Part shown: positions 33,125-44,900 of the stretch, piece after piece | How positions within the stretch are numbered: the stretch's first letter is position 1 | Layout: each line of letters opens with the position of its first letter | Origin: Lumbricus terrestris | Lineage: Eukaryota; Annelida; Clitellata; Crassiclitellata; Lumbricidae | Assembly (NCBI GenBank): GCA_949752735.1 | Contig: OX457053.1 | Coordinates: 8,485,243 to 8,549,242, forward strand | Reading direction: 5' to 3' | Length of the DNA: 64,000 nucleotides | The notes under the pieces: generated by a model | What the model saw: only the letters and a program-made list of their open reading frames with translations | Told to the model about the DNA's origin: nothing | The model's database searches: none | Made by a program: the position numbers and the translations under genes

Positions 33125-34971
33125 TCATAGCTGTTTCGACATGTGAGTAATTTCAAGGCTAGTGAATTCTGGTTTTTGGGTGGAAAAATCTTGAACGGCA
33201 TTGACTTTCTCGTATTCCGGGTTGTTGCGTCTGTACGTTAACTTCCATACATTTGGCGATTTGATTCGTGGGATACGTCGCCCAAAAATATCCACCCGGA
33301 GCTTTTCATCTGTTTCACGCTCTTCCTCCACGATCTCCTCCTCGCTCTTGTTCTGCTTTGGAGCGGTGTAATGATGCAGGTTCCGTGGATAGCTTTCCGG
33401 TGGCAAAATTAATCCTAAAATAAAGTAACTCTATACACAAACGAATTGCAATTTGAAAAAATTCAGACTTTCATAGCACAACAGGTTTATTGGGGAACGT
33501 AGCCCCACTTCATGTTAAGCAGAATGGTGTGCAAGCGGAGAGCGCGTGAATGTGTTCACAGTAAGTTTCCTGTTTGCAAAATAATCGTGACAAGGCATGG
33601 GCGGAGTTTGGTTTCCGTTCTTGGGGGTGGGGTGGGCTAAAAAAGAACTTGGGCTTTGTTGGGCCAGAGACTTTGTCCAGAACAAGTGGCACCCAGGGGC
33701 GGATCCAGGGGGGGCCAATCGGCCATGGCCCCCCCATTTAGAAATTTCTTTATTTTTGACCAGCTATTTTGCTCGGAAAGTAGACGTGGCCCCCCTATGA
33801 GTAGTTCCATAGGACTTTGGCCCCCCCCTTCGAAAATTTCTGTATCCGCCCTTGGTGGCACCGACTGTATTTTCTCGACCCAAAAAAGTTGATGACTTTT
33901 TTAGTCATCGGGTTGAAATCTCCCAATAAATACTATTTTTCCCGGAGAAAATGCTGATGACCTTTTTTGGTCATTATTTGATTAAAGTTTTGTTCGTGAA
34001 AAGAGCCATTTCCCCACAACATTTTTTTGAGTCTGGGCCTTTTTGGGGGGAGGAGGCTAAGCCCAGGAAAAGATACCATTTAAACCGTAAAAAAAGCTGA
34101 ATTGGCAAGCTTTTATTAGCAGAATACTTACCTTTTCAAAAGTATTTGAATAATTCTATATTCTTCTCCTAAATTCCAAGCCATCAAGCCATAATAGAAA
34201 CTATTGCAAAGAAAACCTCTATTTCAATAACAGTTAAATCTCAAACCATTGTTAATTGCATTTTACAGCAAATTTTTTATCCAATGTATGACAATACTTA
34301 ACGAAGCTGGTAACAACCTGTGTTTATTTAGTAAGATATTTTATATTGCACCAACCTAAACCGTATAAAGTGTTACATATATGTGGAACACCAGTTATGC
34401 ATAAATGTCCATTTAGTGATAATAATTTTATTATGATCGATTTACCATTCTTGTTAAGCGGTGGATTCCTCATTTCACTTCGAATCCGAAGCCTCTCAAA
34501 TTCCCTGTAGTCATCGATAGATCTCCTTATCATGACGGTCCTTTGCCGTCTGTCCTTTATAAGTGGAGTGTCGGCAATGAACCTTGTGTAAGTAGCTTCT
34601 CCCAAGGAAGAGGAAGCCGGAACGTTGATGGGATACATTCCAGCAATTAACTCGCTTATTCCATCCTCTGCTCGACTAGTCTCCAGGTTGTAACTCTGTC
34701 GGAGTTCACGCCAAACTGCGCTGTTGAAACTTCGGTCTGGCCGGTCGGGTTTTGGTAGGTCGTGCTTACCAGCTTCGAGCCACATCTGGTAAGACCAACT
34801 GGGTTGACCTTTTCCACTTGGATGTCCTCTAAGGAAATGTTGGCACTCGAGGTTTAAGAGTGAAGTCGGTTGACGGGTTGTTGCCACGCGCTCCGACGGG
34901 CGCGGAGTGAATCCTGTGTACTTTGGCTGGACAGGTTTGAGAAGGGTTTCTCTCTCTTGGACTGACAGCAT
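33125..34971 (-). CDS. Two-exon 271-residue protein, probable ciliary/sperm axoneme type
   Basis: Exon 1 is 34971-34446 (donor GTAAAT) and exon 2 is 33414-33125 (acceptor TTTTAG). They join at phase 1 through a Gly codon for 816 nt in all. The product is basic and charged with no signal peptide or membrane segment. Features are a Pro-rich N-terminus (GFTPRPSERV), Trp-containing short motifs (SWSYQMWLEAG, FNSAVWRELR), an ERLRIRSEMRNPPL segment and an Asp/Glu-rich stretch early in exon 2. This style resembles small microtubule-associated sperm/ciliary proteins (SPATA48-like is my best guess from pattern only). The X-box in its promoter supports a ciliary role. The intron carries a 161-bp MITE. 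Existence of the gene is well supported; the family is uncertain. Confidence 0.75.
33694..33854. mobile_element. hAT-like MITE, family A, 161 bp
   Basis: Termini CAGGGGCGGATCCAGG and CTGTATCCGCCCTTG are inverted repeats. GTGGCACC flanks both sides exactly (33686-33693, 33855-33862). G- and C-runs next to each end mirror the 3-kb relative at 58275-61294. In the intron of the 33125-34971 gene. Confidence 0.88.
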
Positions 34972-35149
34972 GGCTGCAGAAACCGCGTGTTATGAGTCCG
35001 ATTCTATTACGAGTCCGATTCTAACACTGATAAAAAAGCACAAAAAAGTTTTTAACTAGTTCAGCTTACAAGTCAAAAGATAAGCAGATTATCTGAGATA
35101 GGAACAGCTAACACATTATCAGGTAGTGAGGCAGGCCTACTTTGATTTA

Positions 35150-35278
35150 GTCGGATGTAGTTAGAGATAGCGCCTGCTTTCTACCAGTTGCTCAAGACCT
35201 ATCTTTTTAGCTGTGGCTGGGAGCGCATCTGAGTAGGCTTCTTGAAGGGGCGTTATGTAAATTTTCGGAATGAATGAA
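35150..35278 (+). mobile_element. LINE 3' tail fragment
   Basis: TTGCTCAAGACCTATCTTTT, GGGAGCGCATCTGAGTAGGC, GGGGCGTTATGTAAATTTTC, GAATGAATGAAT. Same frame and tail as 62810-63017. Confidence 0.65.
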
Positions 35279-35796
35279 TCGTGCTCGCCAATGGTTAGGC
35301 CTACAGTCGCTGAACATTATTTTGTGTGGGTTTTAACTTAAATATCACAAGTAAATGAAAGGGGAGCCTCCAGAATATTATGCCTGGGACTAATTGAGGT
35401 GGAGGTCGAAATCCGAGCTACCAAATGAAGGTCCAAGTCCGGCGTTGAGTTCCAAGACCAAAGTGTTACGTGTATGTGACTTGCAAAGTCAATATAATGT
35501 AAACAAATAATGTCAGCAAAACCGACAATGCCATGGAAGTAGAGTAGCCTAGGCCCACAGCCCCAGAAGTTACAAACCCAAAAGTACAACTTGACCCGAA
35601 GCGCGCTACGCTGTAAGCAATTCAGAATTGAAACTTACTTTTTACTCTTACGTGAAATTTATTCTAGTTTCCTTTTCTGCCTAAAATCGATTTCTAAACT
35701 TTTTACACACAGCACGAAATCGATCTAACAATCTAAGCCAGTAGCAAGCTAAGAAGCAAGTTGCGTTGACGAGGGCGCCTTTGTAACGTCGCTTCT

Positions 35797-35828
35797 GATT
35801 GGTCGGCAGCTGCGGCTGCCATGGCAAC
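35797..35828. promoter_or_regulatory. Inverted CCAAT box plus RFX X-box in a bidirectional promoter
   Basis: GATTGGT (inverted CCAAT, 35797-35803) is followed by GCTGCCATGGCAAC (35815-35828), a near-perfect X-box palindrome. It lies 95 bp upstream of the plus-strand ATG at 35923 and 0.84 kb upstream of the minus-strand ATG at 34971. CCAAT/NF-Y with RFX is a common arrangement in promoters of ciliary genes. Confidence 0.6.
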
Positions 35829-35891
35829 GACGTCAACAGCAACGGTTGGCGTTTGATGTTATGGAATTATGTTGCCATTATTATTCTGACG

Positions 35892-35939
35892 ATGAATAAC
35901 GAAGAAATGTTGACGGAAAAACATGAACTTCACGGATAA
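35892..35939 (+). promoter_or_regulatory. Possible upstream ORF overlapping the main start
   Basis: A 16-codon ORF (ATG 35892, TAA 35937-35939) overlaps the main ATG at 35923 in another frame. If transcription starts upstream of 35892 it would be expected to damp translation of the downstream protein. The transcription start is unknown. Confidence 0.35.
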
Positions 35940-38900
35940 GGTTTCGTCTCGCTGGGATAGTTACTGTTGCGACAACTTCAGAATCGGTAAGTTGAGTGTT
36001 TTATTTCACACGGGACGATATGCGTTTTGCAAGCCTGCTTATGTTATTGCGAAATGCAAGTGGTTTTTTTGGACGGGTAGGCTATAGGATAATTCAAAGC
36101 GCGTAGTAGGCCTAAGCGGCTGTTTTGTTTGATGTTTTATGTGGGTGCGGCTTCTATCAGATAATATGTATAGTGCAGTAGTTTTGTAGTAGCTTCTGGG
36201 ACTAAGTCCCAGCTGCAGGTATATACCATCTTCACATGTTTCTATGATATTGTATTGCCATGAGAAGAGGGCAAACCTATTGAGGTAATCTAAGTAACAA
36301 GTCCATTCATTCATTCATTCATTCATTCATTCATTCATTCATTCATTCATTCATTCATTCATTCATTCATTCATTCATTCATTCATTCATTCTAGAATTT
36401 CAATAGCACCTCTTCAAGGGGACTACACAGAAGCGCTCACGACTCAGGCACGGCATAAATAAAGTTTTGAGTCAAATAAAAAGTGCTTCCGTTAAAGCCA
36501 CAGGATCAGACGTAGCTCCAGTGGGAGCCCATTCCAGACCACAGGGCTATCCACGGAAAAGCTCGATTCTGCATAGTTGCAGTTCATGCGAATGGAACCA
36601 GCTCTGGCTATTTTCAATCTGACGACCTTTTTTGTCATTTTCTACTTTTCCATTTGATTTCCTTTTTCCTGCTTGGGTTTTGAAACCTCCATTGTTAATG
36701 GGAGGGGCCATATTCTGTGTAAATCCAAAATAGGAGGCAATGGCCGGATTGGTCCCCTGTATCTGCCCATGATCAGAACCAAGTGCAGCATTTCTGAGGA
36801 AGTGTGTCGCAGGTGTCTGTCGCTTGCTGCGATTCATCTTGTGGGTTCGACTCCGTCTGGTGCAGGGCTTAAAGTGTGGCTGGACGGTCATGGATGGCGT
36901 CCAGTCCACACATTTTTTCTAAAATCTGAACACTGTCCTTCCACTTATTGGCCACAAAAAGCCTGGAAAGGTAGGAGGCTTCCAGGCACTTCTTTTGGAA
37001 AAGTAAGGGGCATCCTGGCACTTATTTCTCCACATTTTAAGCCCTGGTCTGTTGACCCCTGACGAGTTATTTCAATCAATCAATCAATAAATTGATCGAT
37101 CGATCAAATTTATAAGGTGCCCCTTCAAGATTCCTACTTAGAGACAAAACAGGGTTGACTCTGCCTTCTCCTCCCTAGGGGCAACATATATATGCCTCTG
37201 CCACCAAAGCGTGTATTTTGGTATTGACATAAACTAGTCTGTTGATGGCATTTTCTGTGGTGCTCTGTGTCTCAGATCTAGTTACACATGTTATTTCTAT
37301 GTTATGTTGACACGTTGACGTCAACTGAGAGAGGATTGAATGGTAACATGTTGTCATTAAGATTCTAAGGACACGGGTTCGATGCCTGCTAGCCCTGTAC
37401 GGTTGGCCCAACTTTCCACTCCCTAGGACAACTGTAGGGAGAGATGGACACCTTGTATGCTGCCATGCAGTCAAATTCGAGTTCTGTTAAACTTGTTATC
37501 AACTGTTACTACTACTATAATTGTGTGATCTTAGAAACTTGTTAGTTTGAATTAATAGATCTATGAATATTACTAAATTATTATTGTTGTTGTTGCTGTT
37601 GTTGTTGTTGTCGTCATCGTCGTCATTGTTTGTTTTGTTTGTTTGTATGTGCACTTGTTATAGCGCACCTTCAAGCTCACTACTCAGAGGCGCTCCCGAC
37701 TGCAGAGCGAACACTGCATCGGAGTTTCACACCGAAGCGCTGAGCAATTGCGAGTGAAGGACTTGCCCAAGATCCCTAAGCGGCAACTTGAGGTGGATTC
37801 GAACCTTGAACCTTCTGGCTTCAAGGCAACGATGCCACCACTACACCACCGTGCCCCAATTGTTGTCGCTGCTGTTGTTATTTCATTGCTTCAAGCGGTA
37901 AATTACTTCAAGCATCATCTTAATCCAAGACCATTTGCCAGACCTCATTTCACTTGGACAATCCCTTTTAGGTAATGTGTTAAATACTATCCTGGCAATG
38001 GATGTGGTCAGTGTGGGCTGTTTTCCACCATGGACACAACGTTGCACAACACTGAGCTTTCTCTGTTACAGCCCTACAATCTGGAATGACCTCCTGTCGG
38101 AGCTTCGTATGTTACTTCTGACCAATCAAACTCTGTAGGCCTATCATAAATCACTCAAGTCATTTTTCATTAGCTGTGGCTGGGCTGGAGTGCCCCTGAG
38201 TAGGTTTATTTAAGGGGTTCTATGCAAATCATTGTATGATCAATGAGTGAATGAACGAACGAACAAATGGATGGATGGATGGATGAATGAATGAATGAAC
38301 TCTGGCTGTGGGCTTGATGAATGAAATGGAACATCGGAGCTTTTCTGTATGCTTTGATGCTCTGAAACAGTTTAATCATTCATGTTATTTACATTTTCTT
38401 AGTTAGCATTTACACGCACATATCAGCATTATTTCAAAAGTGTTTAATTGTAAAGTGCAACTAGTTTAAGACCATTTCGTTACAAGCAATTTTTACTTTC
38501 GTTGAGCATGAAAATCCGTTATATGATCACCATGGTGACAGACACCACAGACATATATGTAGAGTAGAGTGACGTTCGTCTGCTCTGTCGTCTGCTGTCA
38601 GTAAACACGGTTCAGTTGCTATGCTCATCTGTCTGCTTGCTCTGCTCGTTAAAGGCTTTTGTTTCAGGAGGCAGGACGCTGAATTGATGTTGCTTTCAGC
38701 AGCCTAGCAACTAACAGCTCTTTGTGGATCATTTTAGTGCAGTTGTAGATGATTTATCGGTGGTCTGTTTGTTCCTTCTTCCATTTATTCATTCGCTTTT
38801 CCATTAATTCATTCATTCCATCGACTTATTTGTCCTTCGCTTCGTTCATTTATTTGCGGTATGAAAATGGTAAAATAATAGCTGGGGATCTGCCTATGAT

Positions 38901-41900
38901 CCACGTCGAGTTGGGTGTGATAAATCTTTGCTAGGGATTGAACGGTCCCTCGATCCCCAGCAATTCCCACCTTGTTTATTTGTTTCTCCTTGCATGCACT
39001 GATTCTTTTTCTAAATTCATTTGACATGTATTTGTTTGTTTCTTCATTCGTTCATTCATTCATTCATTCATGCATTCATTCATATCATTCGTTCATTCAT
39101 TCATTCATTCATATCATTCGTTCATTCATTCATTCATTCATTCATTCATTCATTCAGTTAGTCAATTGTTAATCCCTTTCTGCTTTCATTCATTCATTCA
39201 TTCATACTTTCAGTTTCAATCATTCATTTCTTCATTTATTCATTCGTTCATTCATTCATTGTTAATTCAGTAGCACATTGGTTCATGCATTTCATTAATT
39301 CATTTTTTACTTCCTGTCAGTCATTCATTGGTCATCATTCATCATTCATCTATTTCCTGATCCATTCATTCGTTTATTCACTCGTTCATCCATTCATTAA
39401 TTCATTTTGTAAATCTATTAATTCATCCATTCATTCAATGTTCGTCTATTTATTTATTCGTCTATCCATTCATCCCTTCGTTCGTTCGTTCATTCATTCA
39501 TTCCTTCATTCCTTCGTTTGTTCATTCATTCCTTCGTTCGTTCATTCATTCATTCGTTCATTCATTCATTCATTCATTCATTCTTTTGTTCATTCATTCC
39601 TTTGTTCGTTCGTTCATTCATTCGTTCATTCATTCATGCATTCATTCTTTCATTCATTCGTTCGTTCATTCGTTCATTCTTTCATTCAATCTGCACATTT
39701 ATTCAGTGTCGCTCAGAGACATTTAAGCGAAAATGCTTTCTGCTTGGTGCTGTAAATGCGAATGAGTTGAAAGTGATTTGTGCAAATGCTTTCATATTTT
39801 ATTGAATTCCTGATACCTTGCGATAAATCATTTCTACACCATAGACCTTTAGAACCAATAACTCTGCAGTGCTATTTACCATATCCTTTTTTGATATCGG
39901 TGGCATTTGACACGAATCTGCTTATAAATTATAAATCAATCTCGCTTAGCATATACTATCAATCTTCTGGTTCACGGCTGTGCTAGATTATTTATTTATT
40001 TGCATGTCTCGAAATGAGAGTTGTGTTTATATCCATTGCCGGTGTCATGCTATAAAGTCTCCCCTGAAACAGAGTCTCCTCTGGCTGAAATAATATCTAC
40101 CACTGGAGTCTGGAGACTGTATTGGAACAAAGTTTTCTCATAAAAATAATAATATTATTGGTTAATAATTTGGGAACGTATTATCTTGTTTAAAACATTT
40201 AGCAGTGTAAACTACAGTTTAACGTTGTTGGCTGTAAATACTAAGCTTATATGACTGTTTTGAAGTTGATTATTTCATGTTGAGGTAAAGTCTCCCAGGG
40301 AGACTTTATTTCTGCGAATGAGATATTCTCTTCCTCTGAGACTTTATTTTAGAATTTGTCTCCTGGGGCCAATTTATTCTGAAACAGATCCGCCGGGGGG
40401 GGAGGGGAAGAATCTGTTTAGAAAAGATATCGAAATAAAAATATTATGTTGGGAGATTAAGACAAATGGTTTCCTTGACAGTGCATGTGTATGGGTATTA
40501 TTATGAGGATGGGGGATTACGAGCGAGTAAAGGAGATCATGATTGGGTTAAATTGATTGTGCAAATGCTTTCATATTTTATTGAGTTCCTGATTCATTCC
40601 GATAAATCATTTCTACACCATAGACCTTTAGAACCAATAACTGTAGGTTATGATTTTGTAATAAGTGGTTATGAGTACAGAACTGCATCTTTTTCCTTTA
40701 TCAGAGAGTGTATTTAATAAGAGAAGGTCATGAGTGCAAACCTACAGACGTTCCCCATGCCGGCTCTAATGCTCTAGTCTCATCATTTCTAAAATTCATA
40801 TTTGGAGATATAAATTCTGAAGTGAGAGGCATCAATGAAGTTCAATTATTGCTTTAATGCTGCACCTGGTCTCTTTGTCTTGCAAAGACTTAACCCCCAC
40901 CCCACCCCAGTGACCCCACACCACGTGTTAGAATTTACCTAGCAATTAGATTTGAAACTACGGACAATATTATGATGGCGAATTAAGACAAATGGTTACT
41001 TTGACAATTCTTGTGTGTGGGTGTTATCTATCTTGAGAGGAGCTATACAAATGTAAATGTACAATTACTGCTTCTGTGAATAATAGCATCCTCTGTTAAG
41101 CGTTGTGCGACAAATACATGCATACATGCATAGATACGTACATACATACATACATACATACATACATACATACATACATACATACATACATACATACATA
41201 CATACATACATACATACATACATACATACATACATACATACATACATACATACATACATACATACATACATACATACATACATGTACAATTGTACATACA
41301 TACATACATACAGAATGCAGAATATGCACAATAAGCTTGCACATACCATTACTTACATGCATATTGGTGCCAGTACACAAATATATACACGAATACATAC
41401 ATTCATATACACATACCTATTACACACATATAAATATGCATACATTTGTACTTACACAAATGCATGTATGCGTACCAATAAATGCGCATTTTAATACCCG
41501 CATCCATACTTACATACATACATACGGATACGTTTTGGTGTTGATAATGAAGGTGCAATACTTTACATCCAAAAACGATTTATTTTCCAGAGGTGTAATC
41601 ACCATCGTCATCGTCATCAACAGCATGTACACGAAGAGCAGAAAACCAGCAACGGAGTCTGCTGCTGCGGAGGAGGCAGAGGAGGATGGACGAGGCATGG
41701 CGCTGCTTCAATCAATAATTGATCAAGAGTCGGAGTCGGCAGATGATGCCAGAGCTGCAGACAATAAGAACTCCTTTAATGCCAACCGGTTGGTCCCTTT
41801 TTTGTACTATTCTTGGAAATTGAGATAATTAAATTACTGGCTGGAAAATTGCCATGATTACATTTATGATTTCTCACAAGTTGTAATTTAACGATTTAGT

Positions 41901-44900
41901 GCAGGCTTAATGAAAAGTGAGTGATTGATTTTCGCGCATTGTCTGGATTTGTTGAATGGGTGCCCGCATGTGGAGCAAGAGGGTCGGTCACTTAGCTACC
42001 ACCCTCCTCCTGGAAAATCTACACCTAGTTTTTAACATGTAGGCCTAGTTTTTTCAATATATTATCTAGTGAATTTTAGTTGAATTATGGTGAACATTTG
42101 AGGCCTTCTAGACCAACACCGCTCGTGTATCAACGGTGGTAACGGATCTCAGAGGATCTCAGGATCATTGAAAATGAGCAGGGCTCGAGGCTATGTATAG
42201 GTGCTATGGAAAATCGAGTATAGGGTTTGAGGCTATAATACGGACGCACTAACATGTAAGCAAGTACATTTACTTGTGTATCAGGAATGTTTCACAAAAA
42301 CTATATACTACTTTCTGCTTGCTTTTCCAGGTCCTCAGCGGACAGACCCAACCACAACGACGAGAGAATTCTACCAGCAGGAAAAAACTTCGGGGATCTT
42401 CGACTCGCGAGATCACTGACCACCGGAAGAAAACCGAACAACAGCAACAGCATCCGTGTTTTATCCGTTGGCACCAACAGCCTCCAATCTTCTTCTGCTC
42501 TGAACAGACAGTTAGTTCGACCGCCTCTGCAGAGTCCCTACGAGGCGAACCACAAGCAGCGGATGGTTACAAAGTACCGCGAGATAGGACGAATGCTGTA
42601 CGAGGCCATGCAGCCGCAGACGCCCAGTGTGAGTCTGCCCCGACAGGGATGGGTGCTGCCCATGGAATCGCTTCACACACCGAAGTATACGGTTAAGAGG
42701 AACCCGGTGCTTGGTAGGAGTTACATCGAGCGGTCATTGTCTGCGGGTGGAAGAATGGCCGAAGACAATGGAAGGCAGACAAAAGAAGAGATAAAAGTGG
42801 ACGAGACAATTGAGATTCTAAGCGAGGGATCGCGAACCGAGACGCCGTTGGTTGAGATTGTTTCAGGTAAGCAAGCCGGATTTAGTTCCTCTATAAGTGG
42901 CATACTCAGAGGTGCTCCCAGCCCAACCGTAGCTACCTACCAGTTCCTACATCCTACCAGATGTTGCCCTTTGGAAACCGACATGCGAATAACTGTGCGT
43001 TTAGTTTCTGATGATTGCTCGTAATTGTAATCTGCAAACTTCTTAGGCGTCACTCAAAAGCCAGGCTCAAGGCATCAGCTCAAATTCATGGGTGCTTGTT
43101 ACAAAATTGCTGTTTAAATAAATATATTGCAATGTTTGCTTTTTCCTACTTTATAGAGATTGTAAATGTGCAGATTTTTGCTTTGTTGACAACAACAAGG
43201 TAATATTTTCTAAGAGTGATGTATTTGCTCTGATGCTCCCCTAAATATCGTGAAGATATGAGGATATCCTAAAGATATATCATGAAGATACCTTGAAGAT
43301 GTCATGAAGATCTCATGAGGGTATCATGAAGAAATGCAGGATTTTAAAATGGTTGCCAAATGAGATGAGGCTTGTAGACTTGAATTTTTAGTGACTGTAT
43401 CTAGATAAGGTAGCTGTGAGAGTGTGATTAGGGCTGTGATTACCTGCTGAGAGCTTCATAGGATAAATACTAGAAGTTAGAAGAGTTTAAAATTGATGCG
43501 CAAAACAGTATTGAAGCACGTCTGACTATGTGCGCTGTAATGAGCACTATATAAACTCATCTGTCCAACAGGGATGTTTTTAAGGAATTTTTAGAACTGC
43601 ACAACTCCTTCTTTCCTTTCTCATCTTCCATTTAGAATTGCACTTTTTGTGTACAACTGCACGTTAAAAAGTCCTGCTGTTCCAAGACTGTACAATGGAA
43701 TCTGTTGCAAAGTGAGAAAAGACTGGCTGCACATCTGGATCAACGGACACTGTCCCAAATCTCAACCATGGAATACCACAAAGGGATTGTTGTTGGTGCA
43801 TTCCTACCATGACCATGAATTAACGTCACAAAGTAAAATATTTCAGGGTGTGGTGAAGAGATGCTATATAAATTGGTGATTACAATTACAGAGATAAGCG
43901 CTCTCTTCAGAATAGACTTCAATAGAGGAAATGTCGACCCATCTCATTTTTCTCATGTCGTGCATGATTTGAAGGTTGAAATATGAAATGTGTTCAGTGA
44001 TAAATCTGACAAATTGCATAAATTAGCAGTTACTAAAGTCAGTGTTTGTCTAAATATTTTATTTCTGATGACTGTTGTCTGCTTGCATTTCAGTTGTTGA
44101 TGATATGGATGGAACCATTTCTGGCAATTCAAGTGTGAAGCGTGTCACGTTTAATCCCGATGCCACGTTCAGTGAACCTCATAAAAGATCTTCACTTCGA
44201 AGAACAATTGAAGGATTGAAATGGAATGCTAAGAACAACATTCTAGAGCCTGATCAACTCAGAAGATCCAAGACAGATGCAAGTCTTCTTAAAGTCCGTA
44301 AGAGTAAAAGAAACAAGGAAAACGAGCTGAGATCAAGAGATAACGATGATGAGGAGCAGACTGATAGGTATTCATCTTTTAACGAGAAGCGGAATAGTTC
44401 TCTGGATGGTCAACAGAGAAGAACGGGAAAGCGTCTGAGTCCACGTCGTCGATTCGAGAGAAGTCTAGACGAGAGCATGGCATCGACGTCGGCGAGTTTG
44501 AGAAGATCGAGAAGTCCACGGACGACTTCTTCTCGCCGTCTGCTCACTTCGTGGTCTCATCCGACGTGGAGCGATCGTAGTCTTCTCGACCAACATATCT
44601 TGTTGACCGATCACCAGCTGAAGTCAACCAGCAACATCGAAATAAGAAAATGGCTGGAGCAGAAGAATAGACTTCTGAGGAAGCAGAGAAGAGAGGAGAG
44701 GAAGCTCGAGAGAATGATTCAGAGAGAGGAAAGCGAGAAGGAAAGAGAGAAGAACGAACATCTGCTCGAATATCAGGAGAAGACGCGACAGTGGATGAAG
44801 GAGAGAAAGCGGGAGAACCTGCTGAAGAAGCGCTGGTCAAAACAGCGGAAAGCGACTACGGTCGAAGGCAGCGACTTTCGACAAAGAAGTGCAGACCGTG

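Noticed and set aside
38972..39805. HSFIHSFI-type proteins
   Set aside because: Readings of an ATTC microsatellite.
41065..41494. YIHTYIHT- and CMYVCMYV-type proteins
   Set aside because: Readings of the TACA microsatellite; only a short exon (41593-41788) further right is supported.
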